NCBI GenBank assembly: GCA_025617745.1
Contig: CM046853.1
Coordinates: 59,295,233-59,359,232, forward strand
DNA length: 64,000 nt
From: Heliocidaris erythrogramma
Taxonomy: Eukaryota > Echinodermata > Echinoidea > Camarodonta > Echinometridae
Reading direction: 5' to 3'
In this document: in pieces, positions 10,617 through 20,135 of the stretch
Position numbering within the stretch: the first letter of the stretch is position 1
Layout: each line of letters opens with the position of its first letter
Translations under genes and position numbers: made by a program
The notes under the pieces: generated by a model
Told to the model about the DNA's origin: nothing
Database searches by the model: none
What the model saw: only the letters and a program-made list of their open reading frames with translations

Positions 10617-12860
10617 TCAGAGGAATCCGCGGCCAGTGGTGTGGGCGGGGTTGCTGCTATTATGTCGGAGGGATTGGTAGCGGGTGGCTGGCGGCGTGAA
10701 GTCCTTTGTGTGGTTGATGGTCGTGGGCGGAGATTGTACCGGGTTTGAGTAGGTGGGACGGCCTGAGGGTTGGGTGGTGTGTTGGCGTTGGTAGTCGGCA
10801 GGTCGGATGGTCGGCGGGTTGAGTGGGCTGTGAGTCGGGTTTGGTGGGCGGCGATTCATTGGATTGAGTTGTCAGTGGTGCTGGTTGTGTGGATTGGGTT
10901 TGGTGTTGGTTGGTGCCCGTGAAGGATTGGGTGCCAGATGTGGTTGAGTTGAAGTCCTGTGTCCTGTGGTACTGTGTCGTGGCGTTGAATCTCGATGGCC
11001 TCCCTCACTCGTCTGGTGTGCCAGTGCTTGATGTTAGTGATTAGAGTGCTGTGTGCCCAGTCGATGTGGTGATCCTCTTGTTGTGCGTGTTTGACTATTG
11101 CTGATTTGTCCCAGTCGCCAAGTCGGTGGCAGGCCTTGTGTTCCTTGAGTCTTGTGTTGAAGTCTCGTCCTGTCTCTCCGGTGTAGACTTTGCCGCAGTC
11201 GCAGGGAATCTTGTATACGCCGGGTTGTTTGTTGGTAGGGGTCTTGTCCTTGTGTGAGTGCAAGATGGAGTGAAGTTTCTTGGAGGATCGGTGTCGGACT
11301 TTGAAGTTGGCCTGAGTAAGTATGCGGTGTAGTTGGTGGGATGTCTTGCCGAGGTACAGGAGAACAACTGTGGTGGGTTGGTGATGAGGTGGGTGGGTGG
11401 AGATCTTCTTCCTAGGGTATTGGTTGATGGAGGTGATTGAGTTCTTGTTGAAGATGGTCCTTGTCACTGAGTTGGTAGGCGCGTCTGATGAGGGAGTTGG
11501 GTACCGACTGATGGATGGGTGGTGGAAGGAGCGGTAGTTGAGGTATCTGTCCGTGTGGGTAGGTTTTCGGTAGATCTGGTGTGAGAGGAACACTGAGTTG
11601 GTCTTCTTGACGAGAACGTCCAGGAAAGGGATTGAGTCGTTGAGTTGAGTCTCCATTGTGAACTTGATATCCGGGTGTTGGCTGTTGAGGTGGTCGAGGA
11701 ATCGGTGCAAGTCTGTTGAGCTGTGTGGCCAGATGACGAAAGTGTCGTCTACGTAGCGAAGCCAGAGTGAGGGTCGTTTGTCGGTGGTCTTCAGTGCTTG
11801 GTGTTCGAGGTGCTCCATGAAGATGTTGGCGATGATTGGCAGCCCCTTTGAGTTTGTAGAAGTTGGTACGCCACTTGAAGGAATTGGAGTTGAGGCAGGT
11901 GAGAAGGTCGTCGATCTGGTCAGGAGTGAGGTTGGTGCGTGAGGCAAGGTCTGAGTCGGTGAGGAGTCGTCTGATATCGCAGGTTTCGGTGACTGGTACG
12001 CTGGTGAAGAGTGAGACGACGTCGAAGCTAACGAGTGTCGGTGGGTTGAAGCTTGGTCTTGGAGATGTGAGTTGGTGACGTGATGGTCGGTGAGGCCTAC
12101 TAGTGGTTGAAGTATGGTGGCTAGGTGTCGTGCTGTATTGTAGCTGGGAGATCCGCGGGTGGAAATGATGGGTCGGAGAGGCGTGTCGGGTTTGTGAATC
12201 TTGGGTTGGCCGAAGAGGATGGGGCAGGTGCCTGAAGAAGATCGGAGCTGAAAGTAGAGTGGTTTGGGTATGATGTCTTTGCGGTGGAGAGCGAGTAGCT
12301 TCAGGTTGATCTTCCTTTCCGTGGCTTGGGTCGTGCTTGAGTTCTTGGTAGGTGTCCGTTGATCTTGTGGTTGTAGTCCTGTTGGTCCATGACGACTGTT
12401 GCGTTGCCCTTGTCAGCTTGAATGTGGATGGATTGGTTTTTCGCGTAGTTCCTTAATGGCTTGGTGTTCTTCCTTGGTTAGGTTGGGTTTGGGTGGCTTG
12501 GAGTCGGCTGGGGCGTTGGTCACTTTGCGTCTAATTTCGTCGGCGGCTGTCTTGGAGAGGAAGCGGAGCTTGGGTTCAACTTGCTGGATCACATCGGAGA
12601 AAGGGAACTTCTTGGGGGGGACGGCAAGGTTAAGTCCTAGAGAAAGTACCTTGTGTTGAGGTTGAGTGAGTTGGTGCTTGCTGAGGTTGATGACGGTGTC
12701 CTTGTGTCTAGGGTGGCGTGAGTTGGTTGAATTTGTTGATGTGCTTAAGTCGGGTCGAGCTGAAGGCTTGGTCGGCGGTGTCCTTGTTGAAGGTGTTGAT
12801 CTTGTGTAGGTCTTCCGGATTGAGTAAACTGGATTTAAATATGAAATATCATTGTGGCAA
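10617..12860 (-). pseudogene. Penelope-like retroelement: RT plus GIY-YIG ORF, degraded
   Basis: Remains of a Penelope-like element (PLE), a retrotransposon that pairs a telomerase-related reverse transcriptase with a GIY-YIG endonuclease. From N to C: an N-terminal part with VEPKLRFLSKTAADEI and NLTKEEHQAIKELRE (12420-12630); frame-shifted HIQADKGNATVVMDQQDYN (about 12370-12430); RT finger FGQPKIHKPDTPLRPIIS (about 12160-12225); palm motif YVDD at 11744-11755 within LRYVDDTFVIW; a conserved SIPFLDVLV block; and the GIY-YIG nuclease with GVYKIPCDCGKVYTG (GVY at 11213-11221, VYTG at 11177-11188) and QLNHIWHPIL. The longest open piece is 10856-11947 (363 codons). The GxxMGSPLSP motif expected before ANIFMEHLE is missing (TNSKGLPIIANIF), so the RT is internally deleted. 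It is 5'-truncated: its sequence ends near 12840, only about 130 bases past the RAG1L stop. Confidence 0.88.
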
Positions 12861-12987
12861 GAGATTCTGTTAGAATATTCCAAAGTCCATGTAGATACAA
12901 CTTATTTTTCACAATAATAAGCGATTGTAGAGGTGATAAAACAAAAATAAATCTTAATTTCAAGTTCATGATTACATTTTTGCATCC

Positions 12988-14205
12988 TTACTTTGATGTA
13001 CATTTGTAAGACCTGGAAGCAACTATGACCATACGCCTAAGCTTTGGACGAGTATACAACCAATGCATCCAAAGGATGTATCGAAGTGAGTCCAGGGTGC
13101 AATTTTTCCTTGAGAAATTACGGCGTATATCCCTGAACAGTTTGTTTGCGGCCTCGTTGCCTTCTCCACTCGGGTCTCCAATTGTTCCAGGGCCTCGAGG
13201 ATCTTTGAGCACTTCTTGGACGTGCTCAATTATCTTATGAAGATAATTAGGCCATGATGCATATGGAAACTGACTGTCGAGAAGATCTGCCATCTGTACA
13301 ACTTTCACTTTGTAGGTGGCAAAATCAGCCTGTAGCAGATGATGGGCCCTGTAGACTTCCCTGAGCTTCCTAAAAAGAGACATCACTTCAGAAAGATGTT
13401 TTTTTTCTCGGGGTCAGGGATGAGCTGAAGAATTATGTCTATTTCTCGAGTCAAAGAGCTGACGAGCATAATTGCCCGGCATCATCAGGGTTGGCGCAAG
13501 TCCAAGAGATGCCCTGATATGGTCATCGAATCTTTTCTCGGCATCCTCAAACATTACCTTCACATCGCGTGTAATCTCCAAAGTGTATGTCCTTGCAATT
13601 TCATACACGATCAACTTTTGAAAGAAGGATCCCAGATTTATGTCCACATGTGTTAAGTGCGATAAGTTTATGGTCTTGGTCCATTTGCAATTCATTCTGA
13701 GACAGATTATTTGGGTTGGTCTGTATATAATTGGCTGTGTCTACGGTTTCCTCGAAAGAGCGTGTTATGGAGAAAGATCCAATGTCTGATCTGGCAGTGT
13801 CCCATGTAGCATGGCATAAAGTACAAAGATACTTGGAGCCGCTCCGTCCAACTTCTCATCTATCATTGAGTTGTTGAATATCAACTTGTGCCTCCTCCAC
13901 CATCCATTAACAAACACCGTCATCTCTTTGTTCTTCATAACATCCCTGCTATGCTCCATCGAATCTGGCTCATATACTAGAACTTTGGAGCCCCCCACCT
14001 CTACCTCGCACTTCACCACAGAATGTAGTCCACCTACTGGACTGTATTGAATAATCCACACAGCAAGCAGACCAAGCGGACGTTGAGGGCGAGTGACTTA
14101 GACAAATTTGTCGATCCTCGATACAGTCTAGCCAAACCTGCCATCTCCCCCGAATTTCAGGGGGAAATCTCACCGTCGGGCTCCGCCTATATGATTGTCA
14201 AAGCT
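12988..14205 (-). pseudogene. RAG1L: RAG1-like (RAG1L/ProtoRAG) transposase, frameshifted core
   Basis: Relic of a RAG1-like DDE transposase/recombinase, related to the V(D)J recombinase and to ProtoRAG and Transib transposons. Read with several frame changes, the pieces follow the vertebrate RAG1 core in order. EPDGEISP (14169-14192) sits at the D600 site. MIDEKL (13849-13866) sits at the D708 site. ITRSFEETVDTANY (about 13727-13768) matches the ITRSHAENLERY block. HVDINLGSFFQKLIVYEI lies in 13560-13650. PGNYARQLF matches NGNFARKL, and LQLIPDPEKK (about 13400-13432) matches CELIPSEER. GEGNEAANKLFR (about 13135-13167) matches the E962 motif, and HWLYTRPKLRRM lies near the C-terminus. All three acidic residues are present (codons at 14175-14177, 13858-13860, 13153-13155). 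The CxxC zinc residues that follow D708 in vertebrate RAG1 are not seen (IFVLYAML instead). Stops or frameshifts occur near 14185-14200, 14150-14160, 14098, 13767, 13660-13690, 13440, and in a homopolymer near 13400. The N-terminal RING and nonamer-binding regions were not found upstream. Alignment is from memory of the family. Confidence 0.85.
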
Positions 14206-14704
14206 CAGGTGATTAGTTTATTGCAAATTGTGTGTGTGTGTAATTGGGTTTTTACAGTCGTGGCCGATTAAGTTATAGTCTAAATTCAAGGCTTTACAAT
14301 TTATTATAAGTTTAATCCAAAATAGATTTTGACATTTCTTTAAATTAGTTTAAAAACCGCAGTGAATATTGAATATATATTTGAATGAATCAAATCTTCC
14401 CTGCCATTTTCTTTGACGGCCATCGCCATCGAGCAGCGAGTATATCAAACACCGTGCACCTCTAGCTCTGGAAGTTTTCACTCACGGCCACTGCACACAT
14501 GCATTGTTTTCTTTCGCTAACATCGCGATCTCGGGCGCATGTGATCAGCTGTTTCTCGCAATGCATATTCATTACGGAGCGGTTATGTATGAATATCAAT
14601 TTTTTTATATTGATCGATATGTTCATATAGGGGGGATGGGGAACAAAGAAGAAAAAGAAACTTTATGCTTTCTTGGAGATGTGTAGCCCTAATAAGGGCC
14701 CAAC
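14206..14704. other. Spacer between RAG1L and pogo relics
   Basis: No coding sequence recognised. The missing N-terminal RAG1L core (upstream of the first Asp) was not found here. 14225-14245 has a short (GT)n. A short CCCTAATAAGGGCCC palindrome lies near 14686-14700. Confidence 0.5.
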
Positions 14705-15530
14705 CCTAACAATGGACTAAGGCTTTATGAAAAGCCAAGAAATTCCTTGTCGGAGGAAGAGGCATTGAAGAGTCTCTCATCTGAATATGCCAGCTCATCC
14801 TTGGTGCCGTGAGCTTGTTGGAGACGCAGCACTTCAGGAAGGCCTTGATGGGCTCCGCTGGAATCTTTTCCCATACTTCGATGATCCACTTGCAGATCGT
14901 CGCCAATTCGACCTTGATGCGCCCGGACTTGGTTGTCTTCCCAGAGTTGCTTGAGGGCGGTCCTTGAAGGGCTTGTTGATGGTGACATCTAGTGGCTGTA
15001 GTAGAAATGTCATCCCGTCAGTGACCATAGTTAGGTCGATGTTGAGCCGCTGAAGAAATTACTTGGTTTCATCCGACTTATGGCATTTGAAGGCGTCCAG
15101 AACCAGAAGACTGCGTCGACAACAGAGACCTCCAACGCACGGCCCCCACACAATCTTCAGCCAGTCAACGAGGAACTGGTCCATCCAACCTTTAGTCTGG
15201 GCTCGTACAATCATACCCTGCAGGAGCTTGACGTCCTTAGGTAGCGTCTTCCTCTTGAACACTATGTAAGGGGGTAGCTTGCCTCCATCAGCCGTACAGC
15301 CAAGCATGACAGTGAAGCGGTCCTTCCTGTGCCCCGTCGTGACTAATTCCACCGTCTTCCCTCCTTTTTCTGCGACAGTGCTCGACCTCGGCAGATCAAA
15401 CGTTAGCGAAGTCTGGTCGCCGTTACCGATGCGGTTCAGTCCTCATCCTGATGATGAACCGATGGAAGTTGGTGGACTTCTCCTGTCGTCGGAAGTTTCT
15501 GGGCAATGTGGGTGCACCGTCTGACAGTGG
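14705..15530 (-). pseudogene. Pogo/Tigger-type DDE transposase relic
   Basis: Degraded C-terminal two thirds of a pogo-family (Tc1/mariner superfamily) transposase. In order: IGNGDQTSLTFDLP (15413-15430 and below) at the first-Asp region; TTGHRKDRFTVMLGCTADGG; KLPPYIVFKRKTLPK; AQTKGWMDQFLVDWL; RRSLLVLDAFKCH, with the second catalytic Asp at 15095-15097; one in-frame stop at 15059-15061; then QRLNIDLTMVTDG, FLLQPLDVTINKPFKD with the third Asp region, and WIIEVWEKIP. An acidic tail (DELAYSDERLF, SDKEFLGF) ends near 14725. The tail needs frame changes near 14960 and 14900. No CENP-B/HTH N-terminus was found, and no terminal inverted repeats are evident. Confidence 0.85.
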
Positions 15531-15659
15531 TGGGCTCTAGCATTTTGACTTAGCAGTGTCCCACCAGCGTAGTACATCAAGGTGATGCACACTTGTAAAG
15601 TGACATTTAATGCATTATTTCTGTTGGTTTCATAAGTCGGCTGCCAGGAGGTTTACTAA

Positions 15660-15768
15660 TTACTTGACTCCTGTGCGTGTGAATCGGTAAGCCTTTCGAA
15701 TCTCATCATTCAATCCTTGTAACAGATCCTCTCCTGGCAGGACCACCCTCCTTTCCCTAATAGCCATT
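15660..15768 (-). other. Short ORF with ATG, unidentified
   Basis: Starts ATGGCTATTAGGG at 15768 and encodes MAIRERRVVLPGEDLLQGLN then DEIRKAYRFTRTGVK and stop. It could be a first exon or a fragment of a transposon gene. It lies just upstream (in minus sense) of the pogo relic but is not recognisable as its N-terminus. Confidence 0.25.
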
Positions 15769-16559
15769 TTGTTGCTATGAAGCACTTACGCACAATTTTA
15801 CGCAAAACATTTGATTTTAAGAACAGTCCAATACCTTGCGTAACTTTACGCACGATTTTTGGCACTTACGAACAACTCAAATCTTTATGGAATAGCTCGA
15901 GTTGTGTGCAACTTTACACAGCTAAACACAAATTTAAGAACAACTCCGGGCACTTACACACAGCTTTATGAAACACCCCCCCCCCCCCCCCCACTTGGGC
16001 ACTGAAAGGGGAGAACCCATGCTGAAAGAGATCCTCCAGTTTCCTTTAGCAATCTCACATTTCAAACTGCCAGATTATTGACCCGATTTTTTTTTTTTTT
16101 TTTAACTTTCACCATTCCGTTTCTCTTTTTCTGATTCCATACCAATGATGTTATTACAATGGTTGGGTTGCCCTTTACTTCAAAAGTCGCCGGGCTAGAC
16201 TTCCATATGTACCCTCCACTAAAATTGAAAAAAAAAATATGGGTATGTCAGAAGTCCATATCAAGTAGTAAAAATGTGAGAAAACACTTTAATAGAAATT
16301 TAAATACAGGACCATATTAATACATAGTATATATACATGTATGTACTATACATACATGTATGTGTATTACATGTAAATTTGGATGTAAGACGAAGTAATA
16401 AGACATGACAAATTAGGGTTAAGGTTGTGTTTTGAAAAGGATATTTAGAATGAACTCACCATTTACTTGTTGGGATCATACAACAGCAGCATCCCTCAAA
16501 AACGTGCTGAACAGGTCATCCTCTTGAGGCTGTCACCACATATATTCTACTAGGTGCAG

Positions 16560-17290
16560 ATGCCATTTGTCTCTTGATCTGCTACCACAATCCTTTCATA
16601 GTATTAGTATGTTGTTGGGTCTCTGGGTCCACAAAATGCAAAGAATGGTTCAGTTAAATGCTGGAATCCCTTCACACCTAAGTTGTCATATGCTTTCCAA
16701 CAATCACTGATTGTTGTCCCTGGTTTGATGTGTTCAGAGTCGCCCTATCTCTCTTGTCTTGAAGAGGAACAAGAAAAATCTTTGGTTTCACGGCAGATAC
16801 CACCAAAAACCCACTGTCCCTCTACGGCTCTACCACGATGATATTTACGTTTGCCGAACTTTGATTCGTCGATTTCAACAGTAAATCTGGGTCCACCAAT
16901 TAGAGCTACCCGGTGAAGTTGAAGGCACGGTACCAGAAGTAGGTGTTGAAGATGTAGGTGTGGAAATAGGAGGTAGCGTAGTACCGGAAGAATGCGGCGC
17001 AGAAGAGGACGTAGAACGAGATGTCGCAGATGCGGATGTAGACCTAGTAAAAATAGTGACACAGCTGTGACACCTGCTTCTACTATCTGTTGATGATGTA
17101 GTACTAGATTCACCAGATGAAATGTATTGCACGATTATATGGCAATTTGTATGAAACAATATACAAGGAGACTTCTTCGGATGGATAAGTTTGACTGTCC
17201 AAACCAAGTTCCCTTCCTGACTGGTAATTGATTCTTCTTCAACCTACACTTATGGCGATTGCACTGGAAACGTACCTCGGCCTTCTGTCG
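16560..17290 (-). pseudogene. Merlin (ISXO2/IS1595-like) transposase, degraded
   Basis: The transposase of the enclosing element. The N-terminal part reads FQCNRHKCRLKKNQLPVRKG and TWFGQSNLSIRRSLL (about 17165-17270), the usual zinc-ribbon and SxxKGTWF start of ISXO2 proteins. The catalytic part reads [20 protein letters not shown] with [13 protein letters not shown] (about 16780-16905), then KPGTTISDCWKAYDNLG (16680-16740) and NHSLHFVDPETQQHTNTMKG (about 16585-16650). The family normally has NTxE in the last motif; here it is NTMK, so the third catalytic acid seems lost. Between the halves, 16915-17110 is low-complexity Ser/Thr/Pro-like sequence with no family match. At least one stop and two frame changes break it. 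Confidence 0.82.
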
Positions 17291-17561
17291 ACCTTGTCGC
17301 TGAATCTGCAAAAAGAGGGGAAGAAAACATAAATTAGATTTTATGGGCTAGGTTTGCTTCATTTGTTTTTGTTTTTTCTTTTTAGATGCCAAATACCACT
17401 GCTACATGGCTTTACTCCGTTAGCTCACAATCCGAACAGCTGATATTTACCTTATGAGGCTAGCAATATGAACCAAAATCCAAACGCCATCTAGTGACCG
17501 CTGTATTATAGTCTAAGCCACCTATATTAATGTCAAAATCCTCACAGCTGTCAACTCTCAT

Positions 17562-17625
17562 CCGTGGACACATCGTGTAGTCGGAGGTCTGCCATCCTCG
17601 AGGATCCAGGTTCGAGTCCATCACT
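17562..17625 (+). other. tRNA-like pol III promoter fragment inside the Merlin element
   Basis: The stretch contains GGTTCGAGTCC (17609-17619), a perfect B box, and GTGTAGTCGG (about 17575), similar to an A box about 30 bases upstream. It could be a tRNA pseudogene or the head of a tRNA-derived SINE. A full cloverleaf could not be drawn, so it is not called as a tRNA gene. Confidence 0.35.
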
Positions 17626-17852
17626 TTCTTCAATTAACATCTTGACTGAATATTAATGTTTCCTCACAGGTACTTGCAGAGAGAGACAGGGTGAGAGAGA
17701 GACATATACAATTTTTCTTTTATAATAACCCTCCAAAAATTTCCAGGCCCCATTTTTTTTACTCAACCCCCATCAAAAAAATCGCCCTTTCAGAATGTAG
17801 GCTAGAGCTGTAATTTGGAAAAATTTTAGTGGAGGGTACATATGGAAGTCTT

Positions 17853-19000
17853 TCCCTTTTACTTTTTAGCTTTATACCAAAATTTACTGTTACTCGTCAT
17901 TAAGTTGTCCAAATCAAATCTGGATCTCTCAAACTGGAAAACAGGTTTACATGGTTTGTAATGTCTTATGAAAGCACAAACAGCCTCCAAGATATAACGA
18001 AGATATGAACTTGAGTGAGATCTAACTTGGTGAAGATTCGCCATCGCTATGACCACACTGTTCGCAGACTGACAAGTGAGGGCAGTGTATTAAAGGACAT
18101 CTCCCGTCTTTCCATCAATGAAATGGGACGGAAAGTTGTGTGCTACGACCATCACGATCTGTTATCTCTCCGTCCTGTAGCTTTCCCATCCCACATAGCT
18201 CTGTAGTAGTTCATTGCAAACTGTACATAGGATTGCGTAGGTGAAAATGGAACTGTATTACAGGTAGCTCATTTGACGCCAACACAATTTTGTTAGATTT
18301 GTGGACTGTCCTATGGAGGCATCAAATTTCTAGTTTTTAAGACTCGTTTTCTAGATTGGAGGGGACCTCTTTATTTTATTTCATCTTACTGGAAATTCTT
18401 TTAAGGCACCGGTGCTTGATCAGCATTGTTGCCTAAATAAATGGATATTAATTGCATTGTTTTCTGCTCCATGAGAATTTTGTACAGCTCTGTCTATTAT
18501 TTTGTACCTCATACTTTATATTTCCTGCGATGTGCCCTAGCTTTTCTTTCTCCCTTCATCACACGACTCCTTAAGTTCATACATTAGAAATCATAAGTAG
18601 GCCTGCAGCAATTGATCAATTTGAAATTACCTCTTTAATGCATCCTAATATTCCTTTGAATGCACATTACTCAACTGTAGATTAATGAACAGTGTGCACA
18701 AATTAAAAAAAAATTAAACATTCCCTCATAGGAAGGTAAAAGTCTACATGTATTAAAGTGAATACAATAAAGAATCAATACAACAAAGTACTTTCGCGAT
18801 ATGAAAACATGAATTATAAATTAAAGACATTGTGAGCATATAATGAATATTAAAGTCGAGATGAAAAACGGATAATTAATTTTACAAATCTTAAACCAAC
18901 AAAAAATGAGTGAAATTCCTTAGATTACAAATGGCGAATGCTCTAGAAATGCAAACAAAGTCTCTAAACCTCAGTCGGTGCTTGACCATGTGTGTATGAG
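17853..19000. other. Intergenic, nothing recognised
   Basis: AT-rich unique-looking sequence with short open frames only. No transposase, RNA or host exon could be supported. Confidence 0.5.
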
Positions 19001-19019
19001 CAGATCTCTAGTAGGCGTT

Positions 19020-19465
19020 CAGTCGTTACTTGACCCTCCCGGTGTCTGTCCCAGGCTGAAAACACCCTTGCCTCCAGGGTCCTCGTGACTTGTCGCTGCC
19101 TTCTGGTAAGTTGATGCTTATCTATGAGCTAGACGGTGAGGTCAACCACCAGTGCCTCGTGCTGGAGCAACTTCACCAGTTGGTAGGGCCAAAGCTCTTG
19201 CCACCTGTTGTAACCTTCAGCATCGTTTGTTCTAATCTGCTGGTTATGCACATTACAAAGTAAATATGCACATCAACTCGCCGCTACAATAAATGACTAC
19301 CTCGCATAGTTGCTGAGCACACCACCTCACCACCGTTGAAATTGCTGGCAGCTAGCTCTGCACTTGTGAAGTGCAGACTCCGCAGGCTGAGAACCAGGTC
19401 TTTTGGTGTAGAGGCCGCCTCCCAACACTTCATGTAGTCCACCTTGTCCATTTCCAATCGTGACT
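19020..19465 (-). other. Coding-like relic, possibly BEN-domain-like
   Basis: An exon-like piece 19297-19465 lies between acceptor TCTGCAG and donor GGTAGTC and reads KVDYMKCWEAASTPKDLVLS followed by LRSLHFTSAELAASNFNGG. The FTxxELAxSNxxG pattern recalls BEN-type domains, but only weakly. Further down, QQIRTNDAEGYNRWQELWPY and QLVKLLQHEALVVDLTV are open to a stop near 19130, with more basic residues in another frame. Treat it as an unidentified relic. Confidence 0.3.
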
Positions 19466-19869
19466 CTGCAGACCCGATGAAGACAAATGAATACAAAAAG
19501 TTGATAAATAAAATTACACACTTAGACACTTTTCCCCAATTGTGGGAATTCAAGTTCAAAATTATTTTTAAAATGTGATACAGTAGGATGTATATCATTG
19601 AAGCATAACAAAAATATAACACGGATATTATAGACAACAGGTGAGCCAGTAATTCAAAATAGCAAATCTTATGTTGTCACATATAAATGTCAAATTATTT
19701 TTAAAATATAAAATACAAGGCATCTATTAGCCATCTACATGCGGGGTGCATCTAAAGGAAGTGAGCCTGCAGATTTCCATGGTACGACTGGTCTCGTTAT
19801 TTTGATAAAGGCATATCAGAAAAGACAGACCAGTGACGAATTAAATTCTAGTTTATACAGGCATCATCG

Positions 19870-20135
19870 GGCCGGGTTTGGCGTTGGGGCAGGCTGCGGC
19901 CGGACTACCTAATTGAGACAAAGCTTTCTGACGCTTGGCTTCCATTCGGGAGACTGTGGCCGGCTGCAGCCAGCTAATGTTTTCTAGATTTTTCTTAGGC
20001 TCTGCTTCCATTTGGGAGGCCGCGACCGGCGCATACTTTAGGCATGCCGCTGGCCTGCTGCCGGCTACAGCCGGCCGAGGTATTTAAAAAAAAAAAAGCG
20101 CAGCTGGCTGCAGCGAGCATGGTATAGACATTTTT
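19870..20135 (+). repeat. GC-rich repeat with GGCCGGCTGCAGCC words
   Basis: A GC-rich island in AT-rich DNA. GCTTCCATTCGGGAGACTGT and GCTTCCATTTGGGAGGCCGC recur about 65 bases apart, with several GGCCGG and CTGCAGCC palindromic words. It looks like a decayed tandem or inverted repeat. No coding content was seen. Confidence 0.5.

Larger units (their letters stand above)
16197..17852 (-). mobile_element. Merlin/ISXO2-type DNA transposon with perfect 30-bp TIRs
   Basis: A 1656-bp element bounded by perfect 30-bp inverted repeats at 16197-16226 and 17823-17852. The ends read AGACTTCCATATGTACC inward from each side. Inside, on the minus strand, is a degraded IS1595/ISXO2-like transposase. No convincing 8-9 bp target duplication flanks the TIRs; CCCTTTACTT at 16171 and CCCTTTTACTT at 17856 look alike but are not adjacent to both ends. 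Confidence 0.85.

Noticed and set aside
12988-14205. A working RAG1L gene with introns hiding the frame breaks
   Set aside because: The breaks fall inside conserved blocks, shift by one or two bases and lack GT/AG pairs, so introns cannot explain them.
17562-17625. A functional tRNA gene
   Set aside because: The B box is good but acceptor and anticodon stems cannot be drawn, and it lies within a transposon.
16171-17866. CCCTTTACTT/CCCTTTTACTT as Merlin target duplication
   Set aside because: The left word lies 16 bases outside the TIR and the right word 3 bases outside, so they cannot be one duplication.
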